In this document: piece by piece, positions 6,927-12,931 of the stretch
How the letters are laid out: each line of letters starts with the position of its first letter
How positions within the stretch are numbered: the first letter of the stretch is position 1
The notes under the pieces: model-generated
Seen by the model: only the letters and a program-made list of their open reading frames with translations
Told to the model about the DNA's origin: nothing
Databases searched by the model: none
Translations under genes and position numbers: made by a program
DNA from: Legionellaceae bacterium
GTDB lineage: Bacteria > Pseudomonadota > Gammaproteobacteria > Legionellales > Legionellaceae
Assembly: GCA_947470005.1 (NCBI GenBank)
Contig: CANISA010000016.1
Location: 1-12,931 of the forward strand
Direction of reading: 5' to 3'
Length of the DNA: 12,931 nucleotides

Positions 6927-7967
6927 TCAGCGTGTGCCTTGGGACTCTTGCCACAGTGTAACAAACAACACCATGACGATGGGCCCGACAAACAACCCAA
7001 GTAAACCTAACGTTTCCACGCCACCCAAAATACCAAATAACACCGCAAGAAACGGCAACTGAATCGCTCCGCCGATTAAGACAGGTTTAATAAAATGATC
7101 GGCAAAAAACATTACCAGCGTGCCCCAGGTAAGCACAGCAATGGCCGAAAGAACCGCGCCACTACACCACAGGATCACAGCAACAACCACGAAAATAACA
7201 GGTGCTACAAAAGGAACCATGGCGGCACACGCCGTGATAAAGCCAAGTAAGGTGGGTCCCTGAAAACCAACCAAACCATAACAAATTCCCATTAAAATAC
7301 CCACGCCAATACCAACAAAAACGGTCCCATTGACTGTACCGCGTAATGCTAAAGGCAACTTCTCGGCATAACGATACCATCGTCTTCCTAAACAGTTTTC
7401 ACCAATCCGATTGATTGTTTCAACCAGCTGATCCCCATCGCGGTAAAAAAAGAATAAACTAAGTAACGTAAAACCCACTTGAAAACCGCGATGGACCAAA
7501 TTAAAACTAACTTGCTTGATATAATGACTGGCTGGTGTCAGCGACAAATGAAGATTTGACAACCCGTGTTTAATATCCCCGGGTCGACCTAAATGAGTAT
7601 CCCAATACAACACAGCTTCCTTACCAATCCAAGGCACATCTTTGATAAAAAGAGGCGCCTCTCCACCGTGTTGATTCGTCAATTGCAGGTAATTCACCAA
7701 CACTTGTAGCTCTCGCACCAAAATGCTGATTAACCAACTCAGTGGCACAATCAATAGTAACGCTAACACGGACGTAAACAAAAAAGCGGATATATTGCGT
7801 TGACGACCAAAAAACACACGCCAACGTAAATACAGTGGGTAAGTCGCTATCGCAATAATCCCAGCCCAAACCAAGGAGGGGATAAATCGATGAATAATAA
7901 ATAAGGCTAAAAAAACGACGCCAACAGTCAAGGCCATACTCAGGAGTTCTTTGTGATTTTCATTCAT
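6927..7967 (-). CDS. AI-2E family (PerM/YdiK-like) membrane transporter
   Basis: The 346-residue protein has about eight hydrophobic segments, at roughly 11-29, 31-47, 60-83, 155-175, 210-233, 240-262, 264-290 and 300-340. A soluble, mostly periplasmic stretch runs from about 85 to 150. The C-terminal family signature is clear: HFIKPVLIGG at 291-300, then LPFLAVLFGILGG and GLLGLFVGPIVM. Members have been linked to autoinducer-2 export or to sodium/proton exchange, but most, like this one, have no proven substrate. The ATG at 7967 has AGGA upstream, and the ribosome site follows directly on the pgpA stop codon (12-bp gap). It is therefore the last gene of the glyA-nrdR-nusB-pgpA run. It ends tail to tail with the binding-protein gene with no room for a terminator. 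Confidence 0.9.
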   Translation of the reverse strand: MNENHKELLSMALTVGVVFLALFIIHRFIPSLVWAGIIAIATYPLYLRWRVFFGRQRNISAFLFTSVLALLLIVPLSWLISILVRELQVLVNYLQLTNQHGGEAPLFIKDVPWIGKEAVLYWDTHLGRPGDIKHGLSNLHLSLTPASHYIKQVSFNLVHRGFQVGFTLLSLFFFYRDGDQLVETINRIGENCLGRRWYRYAEKLPLALRGTVNGTVFVGIGVGILMGICYGLVGFQGPTLLGFITACAAMVPFVAPVIFVVVAVILWCSGAVLSAIAVLTWGTLVMFFADHFIKPVLIGGAIQLPFLAVLFGILGGVETLGLLGLFVGPIVMVLFVTLWQESQGTR

Positions 7968-7979
7968 CGATCATTATCC

Positions 7980-8462
7980 TTATGCAAACACATAGACAAT
8001 AAGTTGCAGGATCGCGCACGCGGGAATAGCCGCCACAACATCATCGAGCATGATACCAACCCCCCCCTGAACACGCTTATCAATCCAACGAATAGGTTGT
8101 GGCTTCCAAATATCAAATAAACGAAATAGACCAAAACCAAGCAACATCCAAACGAGCCCAGGCGGGGCAAGAAACATCGTTAATAAATAACCGACTATCT
8201 CGTCCCAAACAATACCACCGTAATCATGAACACCTAATTCATGAGAGACTTTACCGCAAACCCATACGCCGAAAACAAAAGCAAGCAATGTCATTAAAGC
8301 ATAAACCAGAGGCGAGGTGTGCATCATCAATAGATAAATAGGCAGTGCCGCTAACGTACCCCAGGTCCCAGGGGCAATGGGCATTAAACCACTACCAAAA
8401 CCAAAGGCAATAAAATAGGTAGGACGACGCCAGACTTTATTCGACAAGGTCGGATTAGCCAT
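7980..8462 (-). CDS. pgpA: phosphatidylglycerophosphatase A
   Basis: PgpA removes the phosphate from phosphatidylglycerol phosphate to give phosphatidylglycerol at the inner membrane. The 160 residues carry the family pattern: GSGLMPIAPGTWGT at 24-37, DYGGIVWDEIVGY at 80-92 with the acidic metal-site residues, LFRLFDIWKPQPI near 112-124, and GGVGIMLDDVVAA near 133-145. Hydrophobic helices lie between these. The ATG at 8462 has a strong AAAGGGGAG ribosome site. It follows nusB after 21 bp. The gene usually found before pgpA in gammaproteobacteria, thiL, is missing here. Confidence 0.95.
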   Translation of the reverse strand: MANPTLSNKVWRRPTYFIAFGFGSGLMPIAPGTWGTLAALPIYLLMMHTSPLVYALMTLLAFVFGVWVCGKVSHELGVHDYGGIVWDEIVGYLLTMFLAPPGLVWMLLGFGLFRLFDIWKPQPIRWIDKRVQGGVGIMLDDVVAAIPACAILQLIVYVFA

Positions 8463-8483
8463 TCTTGCTCCCCTTTAACAAAA

Positions 8484-8924
8484 TCAATCATCCAAGCCAA
8501 TTTCTACCGCTCTGACTTTTCGTGCTAAGTTATTCAAGACTCCATTGACATAACGATGGCCCTCTTGTGAGCCAAAGGTCCGAGCGAGTGAAACGGATTC
8601 ATCCAACACCACACGGTAAGGGATTTCAGGTACAAACAACAACTCAAACGTACTGATGCGAAGCACCGTGTGTTCTATCGGATTTAGACTTTCAATAGGC
8701 CGGTCTAAAAACACTTCAAATGCCGCTTCCAATACGGATAATTGCTGAGCAACACCATGTAACAAACGACCAAAATATTCCGGATCAACCTTATCCATAT
8801 GATTCACTGCACGAAATTGCGCTTCAATATCAGATAAATCACATCCTGACATAAGCCATTGATACAACGCTTGCAACGCCATTTTTCGCGCGCGCCGTCG
8901 CCCCTTAATTTCTTGTTTATCCAC
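8484..8924 (-). CDS. nusB: transcription antitermination factor NusB
   Basis: NusB pairs with NusE (ribosomal protein S10) on boxA RNA to allow antitermination in rRNA operons. The product is an all-helical protein of 146 residues, the normal size. It opens KGRRRARKMALQALYQWLMS, the basic N-terminal helix that contacts RNA. The usual C-terminal region follows (SLNPIEHTVLRISTFELLF, the VVLDESVSLARTFG helix, and YVNGVLNNLAR). The frame has a TTG at 8936, but the GTG at 8924 is preferred: it gives the normal N-terminus and has TGAGG six bases upstream. That ribosome site overlaps the nrdR stop codon, pointing to coupled translation. The riboflavin genes that often precede nusB are not present. 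Confidence 0.94.
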   Translation of the reverse strand: MDKQEIKGRRRARKMALQALYQWLMSGCDLSDIEAQFRAVNHMDKVDPEYFGRLLHGVAQQLSVLEAAFEVFLDRPIESLNPIEHTVLRISTFELLFVPEIPYRVVLDESVSLARTFGSQEGHRYVNGVLNNLARKVRAVEIGLDD

Positions 8925-8932
8925 ATCACACC

Positions 8933-9394
8933 TCAAGAGCCTAATTCATCATTCATTTGTTCAATTGTTTGACGAAATTCACTGATATCTGTAAACCGCT
9001 TATAAACAGATGCAAACCGAATATACGCAACATGATCTAAACGATACAATTGATCCATCACCCAATCACCCACTTGACGTGAGTCAATCTCACGCTCTCC
9101 GTTTCTTCTAATTCTTTGTGTGATAGCAACAACCGCTTCTTCAAGCGCATCCACTCTGACGGGACGTTTTTCTAATGCGCGCAACATTCCTGCACGTAAA
9201 TTATCCACGCAAAACAACTCTCTACGTCCATCCCGTTTGATAATCAGTGGCATCACTAACTCCGCTGTTTCAAACGTAGTAAAGCGTTCATGGCACAACA
9301 AACACTGCCGTCGTCTACGTACTTGCGCGCCTTCACCCACCAAACGTGAATCAATCACTTTGGTTTCTTCCGCATGACAAAATGGACAATACAC
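8933..9394 (-). CDS. nrdR: transcriptional repressor NrdR
   Basis: NrdR is an ATP/dATP-sensing repressor of ribonucleotide reductase genes. The 153 residues have the N-terminal zinc ribbon with C3, C6, C31 and C34 (MYCPFC and CLLC) around the basic VRRRRQ. An ATP-cone domain runs from about 49 to 139 and opens IIKRDGRRE. The start is GTG at 9394, encoding the canonical MxCPFC beginning; AGGCGG lies upstream, overlapping the glyA stop. The gene follows glyA by 12 bp and precedes nusB by 8 bp, so it is clearly in one transcription unit with them. No ribonucleotide reductase gene or obvious NrdR box is in the window. Confidence 0.96.
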   Translation of the reverse strand: MYCPFCHAEETKVIDSRLVGEGAQVRRRRQCLLCHERFTTFETAELVMPLIIKRDGRRELFCVDNLRAGMLRALEKRPVRVDALEEAVVAITQRIRRNGEREIDSRQVGDWVMDQLYRLDHVAYIRFASVYKRFTDISEFRQTIEQMNDELGS

Positions 9395-9406
9395 CGCTAT
9401 AACCGC

Positions 9407-10660
9407 CTAAGGATACACAGGAAATTCTCGACACAGTTGCCGCACCTGTTCACGAACTGATGCGAGGAGGACTTCATCATGAGCGGCGTCCAAGACATCA
9501 GCGACCCAACCCGAGAGAAGTTGAATTTCACGCTCACAAAATCCGCGTGTGGTAATGGCTGGCGTACCTAAACGAATCCCACTGGTTACGAATGGCGAAC
9601 GAGGATCATTGGGAACAGCATTTTTATTGACTGTAATATGTGCTCGACCTAATGCTAAATCAGCCTCTTTCCCGGTGATATTTTTATCAGTCAAATCAAC
9701 CAGCATTAAATGATTGTCCGTACCCCCCGACACGATTCGATACCCCCGTGTTTGCAGCACAGCGGCCATTATTTTAGCATTCGTCACGACCTGTTGCTGA
9801 TATACTTTGAACTCAGGCAGCAAGGCTTCCGCAAACGCCACCGCTTTAGCAGCAATCACATGCATCAGCGGACCGCCCTGAGTCCCAGGGAATACCGCCG
9901 AATTAATTTTCTTTTCAATGGCCTCATTCGCTCTCGCAAGGATTAATCCACCACGAGGTCCTCGTAAGGTTTTATGCGTGGTGCTTGTCACCACATCTGC
10001 GTAAGGCAACGGCGAAGGGTAAAGCCCTGTGGCAACAAGCCCTGCAACATGGGCCATATCAACCATTAAATAAGCACCGACCTTGTCCGCGATCTCACGA
10101 AAGCGTTCCCAATCAACTAGTCTTGAGTACGCAGAAAATCCCGCAATAATAAGCTTGGGTCGATGCGTTAATGCGAGCATTTCAAGCACTTGATAATCGA
10201 TAAGGCCTGTTTTTTCATCCACGCCATACTGAATAGTTTTGTACAACTTACCAGAAAAATTAACCGCTGAACCATGGGTCAAATGTCCACCATGTGATAA
10301 TGACATTCCTAAAATCAAGTCGCCAGGATTAATTAAAGCCATCATGGCAGCAGCATTTGCCTGTGAACCTGAATGGGGTTGTACATTAGCAAAATCGGCT
10401 GAAAACAATTGTTTTGCACGGGCAATAGCAAGTTGTTCGGCAATATCAACGTATTCACATCCACCGTAATAACGCTTGCCTGGGTAACCTTCTGCATATT
10501 TGTTTGTTAGCACCGAGCCTTGCGCTTCAAGGACGCGTGGGCTAACATAATTCTCTGAAGCGATTAATTCGATATGATCGTCTTGACGGTGACGTTCATC
10601 TTCCATTGCTTTCCATAAGACGTCATCAAATCCAGCAATCGTATTCTTCACGTTGGGCAT
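9407..10660 (-). CDS. glyA: serine hydroxymethyltransferase
   Basis: GlyA converts serine and tetrahydrofolate to glycine and 5,10-methylene-tetrahydrofolate, the main one-carbon supply for thymidylate, purines and methionine. The 417-residue product is the standard bacterial size. It has HIELIASENYVS near 29, NKYAEGYPGKRYYGG near 53 and HSGSQANAAAM near 96. The PLP-binding lysine K230 sits in VVTSTTHKTLRGPRGG, and GTPAITTRGF comes toward the end. The ATG at 10660 has AAGGAT upstream. A strong hairpin sits in the 62-bp gap before it. It is the first housekeeping gene of the run continuing into nrdR, nusB and pgpA. Linkage of glyA to nrdR is common in gammaproteobacteria. Confidence 0.97.
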   Translation of the reverse strand: MPNVKNTIAGFDDVLWKAMEDERHRQDDHIELIASENYVSPRVLEAQGSVLTNKYAEGYPGKRYYGGCEYVDIAEQLAIARAKQLFSADFANVQPHSGSQANAAAMMALINPGDLILGMSLSHGGHLTHGSAVNFSGKLYKTIQYGVDEKTGLIDYQVLEMLALTHRPKLIIAGFSAYSRLVDWERFREIADKVGAYLMVDMAHVAGLVATGLYPSPLPYADVVTSTTHKTLRGPRGGLILARANEAIEKKINSAVFPGTQGGPLMHVIAAKAVAFAEALLPEFKVYQQQVVTNAKIMAAVLQTRGYRIVSGGTDNHLMLVDLTDKNITGKEADLALGRAHITVNKNAVPNDPRSPFVTSGIRLGTPAITTRGFCEREIQLLSGWVADVLDAAHDEVLLASVREQVRQLCREFPVYP

Positions 10661-10676
10661 CAGCTATCCTTTTCAA

Positions 10677-10709
10677 GAGACTGTGGCACACAAGCGTACC
10701 ACAGTGCTC
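10677..10709 (-). promoter_or_regulatory. hairpin in the glyA leader
   Basis: On the minus strand ACTGTGG and CCACAGT (plus positions 10699-10705 and 10680-10686) form a perfect 7-bp stem around 12 bases. GAG/CTC extends it past one bulged base, and A-T, C-G and wobble pairs could continue it into the loop. It ends about 16 bases before the glyA start codon. There is no T run after it, so it is more likely an mRNA processing, stability or control element than an intrinsic terminator. Confidence 0.5.
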
Positions 10710-10722
10710 AACAAAAATCAGC

Positions 10723-11157
10723 TTATTTGGATTGAACAGTTGCCTTGAGTTGTTTCCCACCAAACAGTGAAGGAACAACACGGATAGTGCTATATCGACG
10801 CACGTACCCAGAGTAAACATGAGCACCACTAAATGAATCAATGTATAAATCCATTCCATCATGGCAATAACCGTAGTAGTACAAGGAAATGTAATGCGGG
10901 GACTCGTAGCTGTATACGTTAAACGGCTCTAAACTCACGCCATCATCAAACACACCAAACACACGAACATCATCATAACTTTGATTAATGATTTCGATTT
11001 GACAATAACCAGGCCAAGCCAGCTTCTTCGCTGCAGCAGGAACCGCTGTTGCTGGCTCACTGACACCTTCTGGTGTTGCATGAAGATGTTGATTCGCTGC
11101 AAATAAAGGTGAAAACAACCCAAAAAGAAAAACAAAAACGCACGTTCTTAATTTCAT
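10723..11157 (-). CDS. small secreted tyrosine-rich protein, function unknown
   Basis: From the ATG at 11157 this is 144 residues. Translation from an earlier in-frame codon at 11196 is unlikely because the promoter's -10 lies there. The chosen ATG has GGAG about 6 nt upstream and begins a signal peptide (MKLRTCVFVFLFGLFSPLFA). After a low-complexity Ala/Pro/Thr linker (to about 46) comes a compact domain. It has two cysteines (C52 in WPGYCQIEIINQS, C98 in YYYGYCHDGMD) that could form a disulfide, and many tyrosines (YISLYYYGY at 89-97, then HVYSGYVRRYS). The pattern suggests a small beta-rich periplasmic or secreted protein. No family was recognised. It lies upstream of glyA on the same strand with a 62-bp gap, so some transcripts may read into glyA. 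Confidence 0.75.
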   Translation of the reverse strand: MKLRTCVFVFLFGLFSPLFAANQHLHATPEGVSEPATAVPAAAKKLAWPGYCQIEIINQSYDDVRVFGVFDDGVSLEPFNVYSYESPHYISLYYYGYCHDGMDLYIDSFSGAHVYSGYVRRYSTIRVVPSLFGGKQLKATVQSK

Positions 11158-11186
11158 GTCTACTCCAAATGATAAGTGGAGGCGCG

Positions 11187-11214
11187 AGTATACCATAGTT
11201 CTCTATTTAATCAA
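11187..11214 (-). promoter_or_regulatory. sigma70-type promoter for the small secreted protein
   Basis: On the minus strand TTGATT (11209-11214, 4 of 6) is followed after 16 bp by TATACT (11187-11192, 5 of 6). The predicted start, near 11180, leaves a leader of about 22 bases carrying the GGAG ribosome site. It may also drive glyA and the genes after it, because no better promoter was found in the gap before glyA. Confidence 0.6.
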
Positions 11215-11263
11215 TGGGGTTTTTTTGTAGTCATGAAAAATCATGAAACTAAGTGCAATATCC

Positions 11264-12931
11264 TTATATGTAGGAGGTCCTCGGAGGACTACTGCTTGAT
11301 ATGTAGGAGGTCCTCGGAGGACTACTGCTTGGACTGGTCTCCGTGGAGGTTACAGGTGATGGCGGCTTAAACACTCTTAACAGCATGTCCCTTTCTTCTG
11401 TCGGCAATCCGTGCAGAAACTGTTTCCACACGATATTCGACTCAATATCATTGATAAGCGTGGAGGTCGTCAAACTTTTTTCACGCCCAAGACGCTCGAG
11501 CACGTTCACCAGCCCATCAATACTTGTCCGATCGGTTCGACTTCTCACTGCATTCGCGTAAAGCCGTAAACTCGGAACTAAATACCCAGGCACAGACCAT
11601 GCATTATCATCAACAAATATCCTCTCAGTCAGAAGGGAAGACAACCACGCATGCGTCGTGAACATCTTGGGTCCCGATGCCCACCAACCCCAGGGCGTTG
11701 TCTCAGGCTCAGGTTCTTCCAATAAGAGTGCTGGTTTAACCACGTGCTCCATGATTACCGCGTAAGCAAATCGTGACTGCCGGAGATCCCCCGTCCCCCC
11801 TAACACTGGAGCGACATGCCTTACGATCTCAGCACAAACTCGTGGCCCTTGATGAGATGAAGTGCAACCTGACATTCGAATGGGGTGTGTTTTTTCATGA
11901 AAAGGTGCACTCATCGCAGAAACCATTAATATTTTCAGCCGATTGAGTGCTTCCACACTGCTCAGTGCATCATAATCTCGATACACATTTTTGCGAGAAG
12001 CCGCACGCAATGTCGTCAATAGTGACGTATGTGGTTCAGGTGTATTGATGTTAGGGATCAATTCGATGCTTGGGCTAAAGCGCGTTATCGGGTCGTGATC
12101 AACGATGATTGGAAATATTAACCGTGTGATTATGTTGTATAAACAGACATCCTGGGGCTTATTTTGAATTTTTTCAAGCTCCTCAGAAAAGCTCAAATAA
12201 TAGCCGTTTTGAAGAATTGCTTTCCCATCTAGGCGGGCTCGTTCGTCAGCAGACAATGTATCTAGGGCAAAATGAAAACCTTCCACTAACTGATCCGTAC
12301 GGTTTTGGTCATCAATGTACGTATCAATCACTTCATTCGCAAACGTCCGAAGCACCTTAATCGTACTGCACGCCAAAGGCTTCTCTGCAGTCTCTACTGT
12401 ATGTATCTGTGCAAGGCGTTGAAAAAATGTCGGATCAGCTGAGCGACTTATACGTTTTTTTTCATCCTCATAAAAAAAACTCATTGGCATCGTGTGCACA
12501 TTACAAAAGCCTCTACCTCTCTCCTGATTTTCTTTAATACGTTGTAAATTATATAATTTCCTCTCATCTTTGGACAAAATGAAATCAGAAAGAGGAGATT
12601 CAGCCAAAGGGTCTACGTCATCAACCAGGGTTCGAACAAGCGTCTGATGGTAGTTCCGCCAACCAGGAATACCTCGCTGACTCATCTTTTTTGCCAAACG
12701 CTCGTAAGGCGATAGCTGACCCGATGGAGCACTAAAATAATCACCTGGTTTATCTTTGATGCGATCCCAGTGATTATTAAACAACGCGCTAATGCGTGAG
12801 GATCCCTGTTCCGCTGGTACTGTACGAAAAAACCAGCTAGCGATAACGGCTATATGTTCGTCGAGACTTGGTGTTACGTTCGTTGGAGATATATCGAGCA
12901 ACACATCAATAAAATACAAGTCCCTTTCTTC
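11264..12931 (-). CDS. large soluble protein of unknown function with repeated Ser/Pro/Thr C-terminal tail (5' end outside window)
   Basis: At least 555 residues are encoded. The frame is still open at the right edge, so the true start is not visible; the TTG at 12919 is only the first start-like codon inside the window. No signal peptide or transmembrane segment is seen in the visible part, and no enzyme motif was recognised. The body looks mostly helical, with one unusual stretch of acidic residues, prolines and tryptophans (EEPEPETTPWGWW). The last 35 or so residues are a low-complexity tail rich in Ser, Pro and Thr, ending in two exact copies of an 11-residue unit (SSSPPRTSYIS; the second is cut by the stop codon). 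Large lineage-specific soluble proteins with disordered C-termini are typical of type IV-secreted effectors in Legionellales, but that is inference and no secretion signal was tested. Base composition resembles the neighbours. Confidence 0.7.
   Translation of the reverse strand, partial: EERDLYFIDVLLDISPTNVTPSLDEHIAVIASWFFRTVPAEQGSSRISALFNNHWDRIKDKPGDYFSAPSGQLSPYERLAKKMSQRGIPGWRNYHQTLVRTLVDDVDPLAESPLSDFILSKDERKLYNLQRIKENQERGRGFCNVHTMPMSFFYEDEKKRISRSADPTFFQRLAQIHTVETAEKPLACSTIKVLRTFANEVIDTYIDDQNRTDQLVEGFHFALDTLSADERARLDGKAILQNGYYLSFSEELEKIQNKPQDVCLYNIITRLIFPIIVDHDPITRFSPSIELIPNINTPEPHTSLLTTLRAASRKNVYRDYDALSSVEALNRLKILMVSAMSAPFHEKTHPIRMSGCTSSHQGPRVCAEIVRHVAPVLGGTGDLRQSRFAYAVIMEHVVKPALLLEEPEPETTPWGWWASGPKMFTTHAWLSSLLTERIFVDDNAWSVPGYLVPSLRLYANAVRSRTDRTSIDGLVNVLERLGREKSLTTSTLINDIESNIVWKQFLHGLPTEERDMLLRVFKPPSPVTSTETSPSSSPPRTSYISSSSPPRTSYI
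11266..11331. repeat. two perfect 33-bp tandem repeats at the 3' end of the large gene
   Basis: The unit at 11266-11298 is repeated without any change at 11299-11331. Its length, 33 bp, keeps the reading frame and encodes the 11-residue unit that ends the protein. The stop codon TAA overlaps the edge of the last copy. Each unit contains a 13-bp near-palindrome (GTCCTCCGAGGAC on the coding strand), so slippage or a hairpin at replication could explain the duplication. Confidence 0.95.

Noticed and set aside
10626..10862. Minus-strand frame spanning the gap before glyA
   Set aside because: It overlaps both the small secreted protein and the glyA start in another frame, and its composition does not look like a protein.
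11231..11246. Two TCATGA copies as a terminator after the large gene
   Set aside because: Each copy is self-complementary, the stem is only six weak pairs, and there is no T run downstream of it on the minus strand.
11266..11331. CRISPR-like repeat
   Set aside because: There are only two copies, directly adjacent with no spacer, in frame within a coding sequence.

Overview
The window reads as chromosome of a gammaproteobacterium. It carries housekeeping genes of that class (rimO, glnE, glyA, nrdR, nusB, pgpA) next to several lineage-specific secreted or unrecognised proteins. Moderate base composition, tight gene packing, a Sel1-like repeat protein, small secreted proteins and a large unrecognised soluble protein with a repetitive Ser/Pro/Thr tail together suggest a host-associated lineage such as the Legionellales (Legionella/Coxiella-like). 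That placement is an inference from gene content, not from a database search. No rRNA, tRNA, CRISPR array, transposase or phage gene was seen.

Layout. Positions 1-1219 (minus) hold a probable three-gene operon: a three-helix membrane protein, a small Sel1-like helical protein, and a secreted protein that runs off the left edge. rimO (1403-2710, plus) diverges from it. A secreted protein with a possible C1q/TNF-like fold follows (2806-3333, plus). glnE (3371-6091, minus) converges on it. An orphan amino-acid-type periplasmic binding protein (6158-6919, plus) diverges from glnE across a 66-bp gap with overlapping promoter signals and a perfect inverted repeat.

Positions 6927-10660 (minus) form a compact run transcribed glyA - nrdR - nusB - pgpA - AI-2E-family permease, with gaps of 8-21 bp. 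In many gammaproteobacteria nrdR and nusB are separated by riboflavin genes, and thiL lies between nusB and pgpA. Both are absent here. Upstream of glyA on the same strand is a small tyrosine-rich secreted protein with its own good promoter, and a strong hairpin lies between it and glyA. The right end (11264-12931, minus) is most of a large protein of unknown function. Its C-terminus is built of two exact 33-bp (11-residue) tandem repeats, and its 5' end is outside the window.

Functional themes. glyA feeds one-carbon metabolism, NrdR controls ribonucleotide reductase, NusB serves rRNA antitermination, PgpA makes phosphatidylglycerol, RimO modifies ribosomal protein S12 and GlnE adjusts glutamine synthetase. 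Together they are a growth and translation set. The remaining genes look like envelope, secreted or possible host-interaction functions. No complete new multi-gene system can be claimed. The best candidates for something undescribed are the repeat-tailed protein at the right edge and the small operon at the left edge. Every gap between genes is shorter than 200 bp.
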